A DNA stretch of 64,000 nucleotides from Neolentinus lepideus HHB14362 ss-1. Its lineage: Eukaryota > Basidiomycota > Agaricomycetes > Gloeophyllales > Gloeophyllaceae. A program made the position numbers and the translations under genes. The number at the start of each line of letters is the position of its first letter. Within the stretch, counting starts at the first letter, position 1. Of the stretch, positions 21,196 through 39,568 are shown in pieces. The notes beneath the pieces were generated by a model. It searched no databases and was not told where the DNA came from. It saw only the letters and a list, made by a program, of their open reading frames with translations. The stretch is from positions 195,062-259,061 of the forward strand of contig KV425560.1 in assembly GCA_001632425.1 (NCBI GenBank), given 5' to 3'.

Positions 21196-24100
21196 ATGGC
21201 TAGCTATGACATTATCGAAACCTCCGATGTCGAAGAACAGGAGCTACTTGACGCTGAAAAGCCTGATTATTGGACTCGACTAGTAATTGAAGCTGGTCAT
21301 GCTCCCTCAGACCATTCTCGTGCTGGCGCAGACGCGTCGCGGTCGCCTCTGCCGCAACAGGCAAAGGTCGCCACAGCAGATCAGTCATGCCACTATACCC
21401 CGTTGCTGAAAAGTGATGCTCAGGACTGTTATTCACCTCGGAAGAGAATCAAGGTGTGTCGCATCATCATCGCCTCCATTCTTTCAATCTCACGAACTCG
21501 ACCATAGCTAACGCACGATAATTCGCTGCAAGATGATCTGGATGTCATTGCTCAAAGTCCTCGCAGTCTCACTCTTTGTGACGGTTCCTCAAGGCCTGTC
21601 TCCCCTGACCACGAACTTGACGTTTCCCCTCCTGGCAGCGAAGACTCGCAGCTCCAATTCCTTAGCGCGCCTGCACCAGACATCTCTGCCTTCTCGCAGG
21701 ATACTATTGCTGCAGATATAGAATCCGATGGGAATATCTTCACGAACCCGAAGTTAGGTCGCTGGAGTCCACCAAGCACGTCCCAATGGTCGCCTCAATA
21801 CCACCCCCAGGGTGGCGTGATCACGAGAGTAGCTAGTGAGGAAGAATCGTTGGAGTCGTCTCCTTTTATTACCGATTATGATCATGGCTCTCCGGACCCT
21901 CTATATCTATCTACACCTCGCCGAGTCGAATCCCCCGCGACACCACACCTCCAGAACGGTATGTGTTTGAACTTTGCCAGCCCTCTGTTCACGCCCAAGA
22001 GCCAACGAGTATTCCCCTCCTCTCCTCTTACTCCACTCTCTTCTCAAACTAACGGAGCCTTTTCATCGTCTTCTCCCATCCGTTCAGCCAACATCCCGCA
22101 ACATGCCAGCACCTTTTCCAAATCTGGCACAGAAGTTGGGGCTGTGCCTGAAGACCAGTTCCATCCTAAATATTCTCTGCGTGCTCGACAAGCGAAGCAG
22201 CTGAATCCCTATGCGTATGACCAGGCGTACTACAAGAAGCTAATGCGCAGCAACCCTGATGCGATCGTTAAGGTCGTCAGTCCAGAGCGCGAGAAGCGGC
22301 GGCATCACCATCACCGTCATGATCACTTATCGGACAGCGGTTCCAGCAGACGGACTCGCTCTCGTTCGAGAGATAGGAGTATAAGGAGGAGGACGTCTAA
22401 ACCTAGGAGAAGTATGGAGAGAGAGAGACCCGAGAGGGAGAGACGGCGTAGCATCGAAAAGGATAGGCAACGCACCACCACGCAAGATAGACAATCTGGT
22501 TCCGTTCGGTCGGAACGTAGCCCTAAGCAGATCAATGCTATGGAGAAATGGTACCCAGAGATCTTACAGCAAGGTCTCAGCAGCGGCGAAGACGAGTCCC
22601 CTGTTCTACCCAGACCATCTCTGTCTTGGATAAAGCGTGCCAGCGGCACCGGGAGTGGGAGTGAAGCGGACGACTGTCGGGCGAACTCTGGTCTTCCTAG
22701 AGCTGCTACACCGTTCTTTATGAGAAGTCCGTCTGCGCGGCAGCAGACGCGCAGCCCCTCAGTAAGTGGATGGTCATTGTAATAGTGCACGGTCAAGAAC
22801 TGATCACCTGCCGGATGAAGCCTAAGGACCCAAGTGCTAGGGCTTCGTCTTTAAAGAAGACACAGGTCCGGCGACGACGAACGCGGAGTCTCCTGGTACG
22901 TGAGCAAGCCGTTGTAATAACGTATGGCCTAACTTTTTCCCCAAGCCAGATTCTCCGGAACCCGATAGGCAAGGATCGGACGAAGACGTTGATATGGACA
23001 TCGCACCCGCACCTACTCTGTCACGGTCCTCTAGCCCATTCGCTCGTCCAGATACTCCAACAGTGTCAGATCACAAAGAATCCGGTCCCAGTTCGGATGA
23101 CGAGCTGTCGAAGCAAGACCGAAAACGGATGAAGATCCTTTATCGGATGATGCCCGCCTCCATGATCGATCGCGCCATCAAGAAGGGACATCGGCGAGCG
23201 AAGTCGAGGTCGACGCCCAGGGATGATGAGAACAGCGACGAGCAGGCGGTGTTGCCCGGCCGGTCGAGAACGCGACTTGTGCATGACACTGGAAGGCTCC
23301 GGGCTGAAATCACAGGAGATCCAGAAAGTTCGGATACAGAGAGCATACTGAAGTCGTCCGATGAGGATGAACCGCTGCCTATCCGTCCAGCTTATTCGCC
23401 ACCACCTGATCGTTGGTCGCAGTCGCCGCCCCCTCGATATCGCGGTCGGTCGCCAGATAGGCACGAACCGGATCAAAGCGATGCAGTACCAAGTCCTACA
23501 GACGATGAGCTGGATGAAGCTGACATCGACTCTTGGCTTCACACTACCAAAGCGGCAGGCCCCAGGAAGCGACTGGGACGACATGAGGGCGACCTCATAG
23601 ACTGGATGTTGACGAAGACTAGACACGTCGATGGCAGCAGACGTGGGAAACGCCGAGGCAAGCATCACAACGGACAACCCAGCAAGCCTCACCATAGTAC
23701 TGGTTCGAGGCTGAATATAGCTGTAGCGGGCGCCAGGAAGTATGGCGAAGGTCGCCAGACCTTGCTAAAGTTCGGTAAAGCGGATCGAGACGTCCCTCCT
23801 CGGCAACGTTCCTCTGCGCAACTTAAGCCATACCCTGAGGAGGAGACGGACATGGACATGAACGAAGACAGTGTTCACCAAATCGCTGAAACGGATACCT
23901 CGAAGACTGCCGAAAGGAGAAGGAGAAAGAGGAAACAGGCTCAAAAACCCAAGGCCTATGTTCTGTCCAACACCGGCGATCGAATCACATCTGGCAGGCG
24001 TCAGACGCATTTTATCACTGTGGATCTCGAAGATGCAGGCTTCTGTCAGGCGCTGGCTCCTTGTGATGGCTCCCAAGCACGTCAACAGCCTACATCCAAA

Positions 24101-27100
24101 CATAAAGCTGTCCCTAGGGTTCATGGGACGTCCGACGCACCAGTTATCATTGAATCTGATGATGAAGAAAACTTCATTCCACCGGCTATACCAGGACATG
24201 CACCGGATCCACCTGAATTGGTTCTGAGGAACATCAAGTCTGATTGCAACGTGCCCTTTTTGCCTTCGGGCATCACGTTTGGTCCGCGTACGTATATTGG
24301 GAGAGGTTGGCTACACGAATTGACGAGGGTCCTTTCGAGCGAACATGAGACTTCCCGGCCTATGGCTTATACCGCTTATGACTTCGATTTGAGTCCTTCT
24401 ATGACGTTGGACGAGTTCATGAAGATACTGCCCAAGATTTGCGATCTTTGTTTTCTGCGTGCAACGACACCACCTATTGAAGATGGTGCCGAGGAGCAAA
24501 GAGTGAGATGGGAAGTCCTGGTGCATGTGACTTGTCAACTATTGTCGTGGCTCTTCAAGGAAACGGTAGCGACTGACCAAGAGGCGTCATCTCTGTCTCA
24601 TGCGCAAGAAGAGGTCGCTCGTTTGGCCACACGATTGGAGGAGTGTTCTGCAGCAACAGGCGATTGTTTGAATGAACCGGGGTTCTGGGTGGCATACTGG
24701 TTCTGCATCGAGGCCTCTGCTCGTCTCGCTGTCTCGTCAAGAAAAAGTGATCTAACATGGTTCATGAGATATGGTGCTCTCCTTGTGGAGCTGCTCCGAC
24801 GGTATGGCATGCAACAAACTATTGATCCTCTCATATCCCTGGATAAGCCTCTGGATGATAGTAGTGTCTCCGTCCGGACCGCAGAAGTGTGGGTTTCTTT
24901 ATTCCACGTTTGCGACACTGCGGCAACCCTTGCTATCAGAGGTCCTCCTATGCCTAGGCCTCACCCGCTGAGCTGCATGGTCATGGATGCAATCCAAAGA
25001 GATAAGCAAGTAGTGCATTCACATCTAGAAAGCAGTGAAAATACGTGGAAGACGATCTTCATTATCTCTGCTCTGTCTCAATTCTCTGTTCATGGCATGG
25101 TGACATCGACACCCCGTCTGCCAGCTGCATGGGAGCTCGTTGAATATGTTTTGAAACGAATCCGTCTCACGGCGGAATCCGACTCAGCTCAGGGACTATC
25201 CAAGAGAAGCTTGTCCAAACGAGATGGGTACATCCGATTGGTCGTGTCTAGATGCTTCATGCTATGGAAGAGGTGGCATTGGCGTTTGGATAATGCCTTA
25301 CCAATATTCAATCATCTCGTAGAAATATTCAAGAGTCGCAAATTCACCAACCTTCTCGACGAGCGGTCTGACTTCCCGAATTTCCTAAGACGCGCAAACT
25401 TGCAGCTGCTCTCTGAGTGTAGCAGTGGCGACACAGCCTTCACGATTTTCCTGAAATTGATCGTCCAGACTGTCCATGACTTTAGAGTCTACTCGGAGCA
25501 AATTGGCAAAGATACTTCAGTGCCGAAGCTCAAAAAGCTTCTTTCTTTGGCTATACCGGTTGGTTCCGTCCCATTTACGAAGGCTACGCCACCCATGGGA
25601 CAGGAGCTCTCGATGCTCTATAACCGATACAGTGCCATTGCCATAGCCGTCTATCTGGATCCAACAACAGCTAATATCCGATACCGGTTGTCACATGCCC
25701 AGCGATACGTGGTGTTCAAGGACGCAGACTTCACAACCCGGATGGCATGCATTCGAGGCGTGATGCATCTGGCGATGTTGATACGTCATCTTCAGGTACC
25801 GATGGACGCAGTGAATGAATGGTTGGCAGAAATCACAAATGTCCTCGTGGACGAATGTACTGAGATGGCCACGGCCGAGCGTTTGGGTGAATCAAGGAAT
25901 CGAATCCTCCTATTAATTCAACTGCTTCTCGGATCGGTTAGGCGAGTTATAGAGACACCCAACATGGATCCGTCTCGCACAGCAGTCTATCCCGACCCTG
26001 GATTGCTGGAAGGACGTACGTGTAACATTCATTTTGTATCGCCTGCATACTGACTCTCTTGTGCAGCTTGGGTGACCCGAGTTTTTGCGGCATCGACAAA
26101 CTTGGCTAATGTGCCTACCACTGGGATTGAGATTCGCAAACTCGTTCAGGCTTTTCTTGACGCTCGCGCCGCTGTAATGCCCAAACCCAGGATCCACCGT
26201 GCAGCTCCAGCAAATTCCGTAGTCAGTGAAGAAGACAGTCAGGGTCAATATGACGATATGCAGATCGACTTGGATGACCCGGAGCTCCTAGCTGCCCTTG
26301 GTGAAGACGTCCAATCTGCGGCGCAGAAGGAAATAAGGGCTAAAGATGAAAACGTCTGCAAGGTATGTATAAATCCAGGATGTAGGATTGGCCTCGTTCG
26401 CTGACAGAAATACAGGCGATGGATCAGTACATCTCGCCGGCCATATATCGCTTGGTTTGCAGGAATATCAATGAATCTACCCTTGAGCGCCCCACCGAAG
26501 AGCACTGGGCCGATATTGATAAGTGGATCGATTGCTGGGTGGGGTGCGCCAACGTCACCGTTTATAACGGTCGTCGGGTACGTCCATTGTACCCGTTTAA
26601 CTCTAGTCACGAATTCAAACATCGAGAATAGGATTGGTCCCACTACTTAGCACTCGGTCCTCAGTCTTGGGAACGGATCATTGACGCGTTTTGCAGACGG
26701 AGAGTAGGACTACGGTTCATGTATATGGTTCTACAATCCGATCCTTCGGCATACTCAGTAAGTAAAGTGATTGGTAACAATCTTCGGAGGACTGACCGTT
26801 TGAGTTCCTAGATGTACCAAGATCGTTTCCTGGAAGTGTTCTTCGAATCAATGATCACACCTAAAGCAACGATTGAGAATCGCTATGCCGCGCTAGTCCT
26901 GATGGTGGATGGACTACGACATCTTTTGTTGCGAGGTACTCCTTGGGACATGTCAAGCGACAATGAATTGCCGATATCTGAGTTCATGTCGGGACGTCTC
27001 CTTTTCCTGGCAGGTACGAGTGCTATGTTCTGTCCAGTCAGCGCCCGTTACTAATGTGCATTTTGTCCAGCTGTTTTCACCAATCTGTCTCGGGCACTGC

Positions 27101-27393
27101 ATGATCAGAACGACTTCCAGTCTCGAGGGCAAACTCAGTCAAGTATGGAACTCATTGTTTCAATGTTTGCAGCAATGCAGAGTATATATCAGGTAAGGAC
27201 ACACTAAAACTTTGGAAGCTTTTCCATTCTGATAGCAATACAGCATATGGGGAAGAATGTGGAACATCAAAGAACTTATGGTGACTTCTGTTCCTCCGTC
27301 TTGGAACTTCTCGCAGAGCACGCGACGTTGAAACGGCATCCGCGCTTAGCGCCTTTCATCGAGTGGGTGAACAAAACGGATTTCACTCATTAA
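21196..27393 (+). CDS. MMS22: MMS22/Mus7-family genome-stability protein
   Basis: Large protein (about 1,850-1,900 residues) of the Mus7/MMS22 family, the substrate adaptor of the Rtt101-Mms1 cullin ligase that supports recovery of stalled replication forks. Start MASYDIIETSDVEEQ. Exon 1 (21196-21453) joins exon 2 (from 21508) as KRIKLTHDNSLQDDLDV. Exon 2 holds the signature YSLRARQAKQLNPYAYDQAYY and ends near 22758. A short basic exon and then a long exon (from about 22950 to 26013) follow, with RSxS and basic runs, VFKDADFTTRM and the conserved block IPGHAPDPPELVLRN...GRTYIGRG-type segment. Later exons: WVTRVFAASTNLAN, MDQYISPAIYRLVCRNIN, DWSHYLALGPQSWERIIDA, MYQDRFLEVFFESM and a last exon ending FIEWVNKTDFTH-stop. 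Helical-repeat C-terminal half, low-complexity N terminus, as in the family. Confidence 0.9.
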
Positions 27394-27709
27394 GACATGC
27401 ATATCGGGGCAATCCCACCTAATGTACCAATAATTTCGGAGAACATACATTGTAGCATAGATAGCCTCACCTTGTATCAACACGAACGTCGTGGCAACGC
27501 TCGGGCACTTCCAGAGCGACTGCCGCGGACACTGAAAGTTTCGATCATAACTCTGTGGCTTGATGCCACCATCGTCATTGCTGTACGGATCGTAGACCGT
27601 ATTGGCATGGTTCGCTGGTCTGAAAGTGCGGCTGGCTGCACGTATAAGGTTCCTTTTCCTTCTCATAGAAATTAGTCCACATCACACCTAGACAACATTG
27701 ACGAGCACC
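27394..27709. other. Short intergenic between co-oriented genes
   Basis: 316 bases that must contain the 3' end of MMS22 and the promoter of the DUF1295 gene. The minus strand has a 106-codon ORF with no support. Nothing else seen. Confidence 0.5.
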
Positions 27710-29338
27710 ATGGGTGCTGTTCATGTGCTAGACCGTTACTATCTAGCCATAACGCTTCTGGTTACGGTCGGATACCAGATGCTAGGATTCCTTATAGCGT
27801 GGACCTTCCAGGTGAGCTTGCATACACGTCTCTCAAGGGAAAGTTCACTCAGTGCTGACACCCGCCTCCCAAGTTCGACAAGATCACCGATTTCACTGGA
27901 GGTGAGTTCTATCGAAGCCCACACTCTTATGGGGGCAACACGAATGAACTGACAGTTTCATTATAGGTTCGAATTTCTTCTTCCTGGGTGAGCTAGTATG
28001 ATACAGCTGCGTGCCGCAAGATACAATCTCAAGGGACATGACTTCAGCCCTTATGACGCTGCTCCTGTCTCGTACAAGTGATGCGCGAAATATTGTCGCA
28101 AGTGTCCTTGTTATGATATGGGCCGCACGGCTTGCTGGTTTGTATTAATTTTATCTATGTGCTCAACTGACGAAACAGTCTTGCAGGCTTTCTCTTCTTC
28201 CGCGTCTTGAAGACAGGGTCGGACACTCGGTTCGACGACATCCGTTCACATTTCTTCAAATATCTTGGTACGGTCCCAATTCTTTCGGCATTTTCGTTCA
28301 TTGTTCGAGGTTACTGTCGTCCACAGGTTTCTGGATTGGTGCGAGTCATTCTCATTGATTCCACTGGTGCATTAATTACTAAACGTCAATATAACCTAAA
28401 GGACAAATTCTCTGGGTACCCCATAAACACATAATTGGGAGAACCCTGATATTGATAATGAAGCGTAGGTTTGGGTGGTCTCCCTGCCCATCACAATCAT
28501 CAATTCCCCCGCCGTCGTCGGAGTGAACCACTCAGCGCCATTCGGTACCTCGCGGGACATAGCAGGTATAGTCCTCTGGGGTGTAGGGTGGGCTGTTGAG
28601 TCATTATCTGATATTCAGAAGGTAATCCACGTTCTCATCAGGCGCTGTCGTCAGTGTTGATCGCAACAATAGTATCAATTTAAGGCGTCTAAGCCACCCA
28701 AAGACGAGCCTTGCAGAGTAAGGCACAGTATGTTATGTCAAGTGGTACTACATCCGACATGCTTCGTTGGTAGAAGGGCCTTTGGTATTTCTCGCGGCAT
28801 CCGCCATACTTCGGAGAGTGAGCCTCTCTTCATTCATCTCCCAGATTCAGATGACTGAATAATGCCACCAGGATCCTCTGCTGGTGGGGTATTTGGATTC
28901 TCTGCCTCTCCGCAGACAACGACCTCGACAACCCTGGAAAAGCAGCCTTGAAAGGCTCCGTTGTCTCCCCGATCTTCACCACTCTGTACGCTCCTTTAAA
29001 TCGACTCTACTTGCGAGACCTATATACTCATTTGTTTATTCTGCAGACTCCTAATGTTCGGTTCAGGCATACCCATTGCCGAAAAATCCCAAGGGCAAAA
29101 ATTCTACACCATGGCCTACGGTTCGGACACTCCGGATAGCAACCCTGAGATATGGCGGAAGTACCAAGGCTATTTGCGATCCACTTCCATTTTAATCCCT
29201 ATCCCTCCGGTTGTGTATCGTCCGCTGCCGAAGATCCTCCAGCGAACGATATTACTTGACTTACCGATTTATCAATTCGGTGAGAAAGATGGAGAGAGAA
29301 TCATCGAAGAACAAAGAAACAACGGGGATCAACCATAA
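27710..29338 (+). CDS. DUF1295 (steroid 5-alpha-reductase-like) membrane protein
   Basis: Multi-span ER-type membrane protein of the DUF1295 family, related to steroid 5-alpha-reductase and isoprenylcysteine methyltransferase folds. Start MGAVHVLDRYYLAITLL with a first membrane helix. Exons spell FDKITDFTGGSNFFFL, ALMTLLLSRTSDARNIVASVLVMIWAARLAGFLFFRVLKTGSDTRFDDIR, then HFFKYLGFWIG, VWVVSLPITIINSPAV, IAGIVLWGVGWAVESLSDIQK, KASKPPKDEPC and the hallmark GLWYFSRHPPYFGE followed by WWGIWILCL. The last exon holds GIPIAEKSQGQKFY and ends at GDQP-stop. The WxxSRHPxYFGE block is the family's conserved core. Substrate unknown. One splice junction (28340-28468) only works with a GC donor or an extra exon. 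Confidence 0.85.
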
Positions 29339-29498
29339 TATCATCGTGATGCTATCAGATATGCTACCGTTACATATATGCATTACATTTTAATTGTACG
29401 CTATATCCTGTACTTCTAATCAGGGTGTCTGCAGTCGTACACCAACTGGCATCCCAACGTATTCCCTTACGCAGCAGCGTGCGCATAGATCTCTACCT

Positions 29499-31279
29499 CT
29501 ACGTCGCTGGCGCATTCTCTTCCTCCTTCAGCGCTTCGCCCGCCGAGTCGTTCTCATACCCCTCGACCTTCATATCGTTCAGGCCGAGGTCCTCGTTCTG
29601 CTCCCACGAGCGCTCGTATGTTTCAGTCGTCATATTCGGGTCGGGATCGGGCGCATAAATGTTTTGCAGGTAGGAGTTTGCGAGCGGGTCGTCGAGGATG
29701 AGGGTGAAGGGGCGGTCGACACTCTTAATCTACACCGGCACAACAGTCAGGTCAGGTATCATGTTGAGGAGCAGTGGAAGAGGGAAGGGGAGGCGTACCT
29801 CTTTGAGGTTCTTGAGGAACGCTTCGAAATTCTTCTTATCATCCGCATCATGGAGCGTCGAGTCGCCGGCGAAAACCTTTTCAGACAGCTCTTCGTAGAC
29901 CTGATCGAGGATACCCTCGAGCGTGGTGAAGCGACCGCCAAGCGTACCCGCTTGCAGCACCAAGTCGATTTCAGGGATGGACATACCGCAAGTCTCGCTC
30001 TACATGAAAGTTTCGGATTAAGTTTATTTAGTGTTGCGTAGCAGCGATGGGAAGTGCGTACTTTGAGAATATCACGACTAAGATCGTCCTTGTCCTCGAC
30101 CTTGAGAGTTATCCGCTTGCCTTTTTCAGAGATCGCAGAGCCGGCTTTGACTTCGTTATCCCGGTATCCGCATCTGTCGCAGTTTGTTGACATGATGAGA
30201 ATGTCCTGCACGAGCCAAATTCAGTGCGGCACCTCTAGCTAACTGTTCCAACTAGGCCTACCTTGAAGTAGGGGATATTGACTTTCTTCATCATCGTGTT
30301 CAGATTGTGACCACAGCTCGAACAGTTCCCGGGGAACACGAAAATCTCCTCGTTCTCATTCATAGGCGCATCGTCGTCCTCTCCTTCCTTCTGGAATGGC
30401 TGGAGAACTCGCGCACCCTCTGTCGGTACTGTCTCTGCTGCTTCATCCGCTTCATCTGGCGCAATGAGACCAAGATCGATATTCTGCTGCTTCGTCCGAT
30501 GATATGTCCTCAAATTCCACTTTGGGTCCGCCATACTGCCCACAAACTCAATAAACGAGTTTCCCGCGGGGTCATCCAGCTTCACGGTGATCGACCTCGG
30601 GAGCTTCTCATCGTCGTCGCCCGCGCGTGTCTCATCGTCTTTCTCGCTTACTATTTCGGTCAGGCCGTCTATGATTTCTTGGATTTTGGCGTAGGCGGTC
30701 ACGTCCTGGGCGCGCCGGAGCGGCTGATGGAAGGAAAGGTCCTCGATGATGTCACGCAGGAGCCCTTCAACGGTGGTGAGCTGCCCTCGTGCGGGGGGAA
30801 TGGTAAGCTCGAATTCGGGGATGATGACGGTGGTGGTGGCGGCTTTGACGAGTTGCCGGTTGAGGTCGGCTTTCGATATGACGCGAGCTGTGTAGACAGT
30901 ACCTTCCGCTGGGATATGAAATATAAGTGGATGAGACGGTGTAAATCAAATGCGATATGTACGTCTGATTTGACCTGCGGACTGGATTTCGTTGTTTTCG
31001 AAACCGCAATGCTCGCACCGGAATGACATGATAATGACCTCCCGGAAATACGGGATCGATGTGAGCAGCATACGGGTTACGCCCTAGATATTGGTCAGAT
31101 GCGGTGCCCGAAGTATAGTAGAGCAAATGTTGGCACACCTGCTGCTCACAATTCATACAGAGTGACTCGATCTCTTGCAAAGGCCTCTCATCATCATCTT
31201 GAGCGGCTTCGGCGCTCTCATCAGGGACATTCTTTGTCTTTTCGACGACAGACCCGATGGAAGGAAAAAATTGGGACAT
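29499..31279 (-). CDS. ZPR1: Zinc-finger protein ZPR1
   Basis: ZPR1 is the conserved chaperone of translation elongation factor eEF1A. Exon 1 (31279-31139) [17 protein letters not shown] ends [10 protein letters not shown]. The next exon starts [34 protein letters not shown], completing the first C4 finger (CMNC...CEHC). After [19 protein letters not shown] comes the first alpha-beta domain ([21 protein letters not shown]). The second half has the second finger ([10 protein letters not shown]...[14 protein letters not shown]) and the second domain ([24 protein letters not shown]). The last exon ends [15 protein letters not shown] at 29499. Both repeats are intact. Shares a 292-base divergent upstream region with the ABC transporter. 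Confidence 0.95.
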
Positions 31280-31571
31280 GCTTTCGACAGATGCAAGTGA
31301 CTAGTACTGATGAGTGATTGAGCAAAGTCATCTTGGATGCAGCACTGATCTATGTTTCGCCAGAGATCTCCCGTCGCCCGTGGGAACAATGTAAACACTG
31401 CGAAGTTCCGTAAAACTGTGAAGTGTCTTGAAGACTGTGAAGTGCCTCCGCAGCCCGACTGCTCGGTCAACGGACCCGAATGCCGACAGGAGCGGGATTC
31501 CGCGGCGTGTCCGAGGATGACGCGAGCAGGGAAGAAAATGTTGTGCTCGTCGTCCTGGACGTTCTCCAACG

Positions 31572-37566
<5,995 letters not shown>

Positions 37567-37983
37567 ATGCACAAAAGTAGATAATAGATATAATTAGGTT
37601 AATTGTAGACCCACAACAATGTGTGGCAATAAGGAATCGATATCTGTTTAGACGCATGGTTTGCAGCTAGAGGCGACATCAATTGAGGGTGGCTTGAGGG
37701 TGGCAACTGTACTATAATATTAATTGACCCCGGTCTTGCGTTATCACTTGACTTTCGTAAATGCTCCGGCGCACCACAGCAATATATAGATGTCTCTTTC
37801 GACATAGTAACGTTCACTGTTGGGCACGGATCGAGCACACTCTACACTGAGCTACTAGGAGCTACTTCGAGTGATTCAGTGCCACCTTGGTAGTGTCTTA
37901 TTTGTGGATCTACTTCCTCGTCTCGAAGGTACCTCCCAGGGTCAGGACACCGGGTGCCACGTCTGCAAAGTTCCTTTTCGACA
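37567..37983. other. Intergenic before the nucleotide-sugar transporter
   Basis: About 420 bases between the ABC transporter stop and the tentative start of the next plus-strand gene. A minus ORF (38174-37842) spans part of it but overlaps the first transporter exon and has no recognisable family. The stretch probably holds a promoter. Confidence 0.45.
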
Positions 37984-39396
37984 ATGTCCCACAGACGAAC
38001 ATCAGCAAATGGGTCGGCGAAGTCTCCTGTACAGCATGTACAGGAGGGCATCGTAGCAAATGTATCTCGGGTAGCCCTCCAATTGGTGGACTTCTCTGTA
38101 GTGTTTTCCATGGTATTTGGTGGATGCTGCAGGTTCGTAGTCCAAACTCGATCGTTCTGTTTCATAGGTCTCACATAGTGATTTGATGTCAGTAATGTGT
38201 GGACTTACGAGCGTCTACTGAAACTTAGTCCGCAGATAGGTAATGCGGAAGCTCTTCCGAAGGTCGAGACTGTTGATATCTGACTGCCGTTGGTCTCGCC
38301 AGGGTCTGCATTGACTTTCTCGCAAATGACGTTCATCACGCTGCAAGGTCTTCCCCAGTTTCTAACGTGGCAGTCGTCGAAGTCTGTCGTGCCCTCCCTT
38401 CGACCGCGTCAAGTTCCGCTGAAGGAATGGGGGACGCAAGTCGTGATACTGACGGCTGGCTCCTTGCTAAACAACTGGGTTTATGCATTCGACGTTCCTA
38501 TACCAGTACAGATCGTGTTCCGTTCAGCAGGTAAGATGGCTATGTCCTGAGTTGGTGCTAGTTAACTATGTAACAGTCCCCATTGTCTCGATGGTCTTCG
38601 GATATCTCTTCCTCAGAAAAAGTTATTCATTGACGCAAGTTGTGAGTACTTAGCCGCTCTGTACCAGTTTAGGATTATTCAGCTAAACGCCACGTTGAAG
38701 GGAGCGGTTCTCATTGTCGTGCTTGGAGTTGTGCTTGCTACACTATCGCGGTCATCCCCAACGAGCGCTGGCCCCATCGTCGATACTAGCCGCTACACCA
38801 TAGGTATCCTAATGCTAATATCTTCTTTATTTCTTTCCGGTTTCTTGGGAATATTACAAGAACGGACCTACGGAAAATATGGTCCATGCTGGAGGGAAGG
38901 CGTCTTCTATACGGTAAACCATATCCTGCTGTTTGGTCCTCTAGGTGTTTTGCTACTAACCGAATCACACCTGGTCCTAGCATTTCCTTTCCTTACCTGC
39001 CATTCTTATATTCTTGCCTCATGTGAAGAGGGGATTTGTGGATCTACACCATGCCTCACCCAGCCCATCGACATCGATCCTTATTCTTGCAGCAAATCTG
39101 AGTACCCAACTAGTCTGCGTCTCAGGCGTTAATCAGCTTACATCAGTGCGTACATATTCACAACCTCTACAGTCAGGCTGGATTCTCGCTGAATGCGTGG
39201 CTAGCGAGTATCATCCGTCTCGACGAACCTCGTGCTAACAGCCCGAAAAGCCCTCAGTCTTTGTCTTAGTGTGTGGTGGTTCGGCAATGGATGGAATATC
39301 CAGCTGGCCTCGGGTGCTAGCCTCGTTCTGATAGGGTCCCTCCTGTATGCCTTCGCTGGTCTTAGAGAGATGGAGACCAAGAAGAAACGAGGATGA
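37984..39396 (+). CDS. UAA-family nucleotide-sugar transporter (Yea4/SLC35B4-like)
   Basis: Membrane transporter of the UAA family (drug/metabolite superfamily), which imports UDP-sugars into the ER or Golgi; yeast Yea4 carries UDP-GlcNAc. Exons: VALQLVDFSVVFSMVFGGCC, then NVWTYERLLKLSPQI, GSALTFSQMTFITLQGLPQFLTW...VVILTAGSLLNNWVYAF and RSA, a segment PIVSMVFGYLFLRKSYSLTQ, and ATLKGAVLIVVLGVVLATLSRS. The last part has FLSGFLGILQERTYGKYG, PHVKRGFVDLHHAS-type text and WNIQLASGASLVLIGSLLYAFAG, ending EMETKKKRG-stop. The conserved core (NNWVYAF, GYLFLRKSY, GFLGxLQE) supports the call. The start is uncertain: 37984 gives MSHRRTSANGSAKS, and 37954 also lies in frame. A 10-base perfect inverted repeat sits at the N terminus. 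Confidence 0.83.
38024..38046. repeat. Perfect inverted repeat, 10-base arms, 3-base loop
   Basis: CTCCTGTACA at 38024-38033 and TGTACAGGAG at 38037-38046 are exact reverse complements separated by GCA. It could fold into a hairpin in the mRNA, or be a palindromic protein site. It lies in the first exon or 5' leader of the UAA transporter. Confidence 0.8.
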
Positions 39397-39568
39397 TAGC
39401 AGACCTTGTGTTGATATATACTTACGTCGAGCGATAGCCTCAAGAATTCGGGACCATTTCCGAGTTGAGACTCTTCAGCATTGATCTTACACAGCTTAGG
39501 TGTCACACCAGAACGCTGACAGGATCGCCACAGCGCCCGAGTAGTCATCATGAAAGCATTAATCCATC

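Noticed and set aside
22323..22796. Long minus-strand ORF of 157 codons
   Set aside because: Lies antisense to the Ser/Arg-rich exon of MMS22; a shadow of its codon bias.
37842..38174. Minus-strand ORF with several Cys pairs
   Set aside because: Antisense to the first exon of the nucleotide-sugar transporter; Cys spacing does not fit a known finger.
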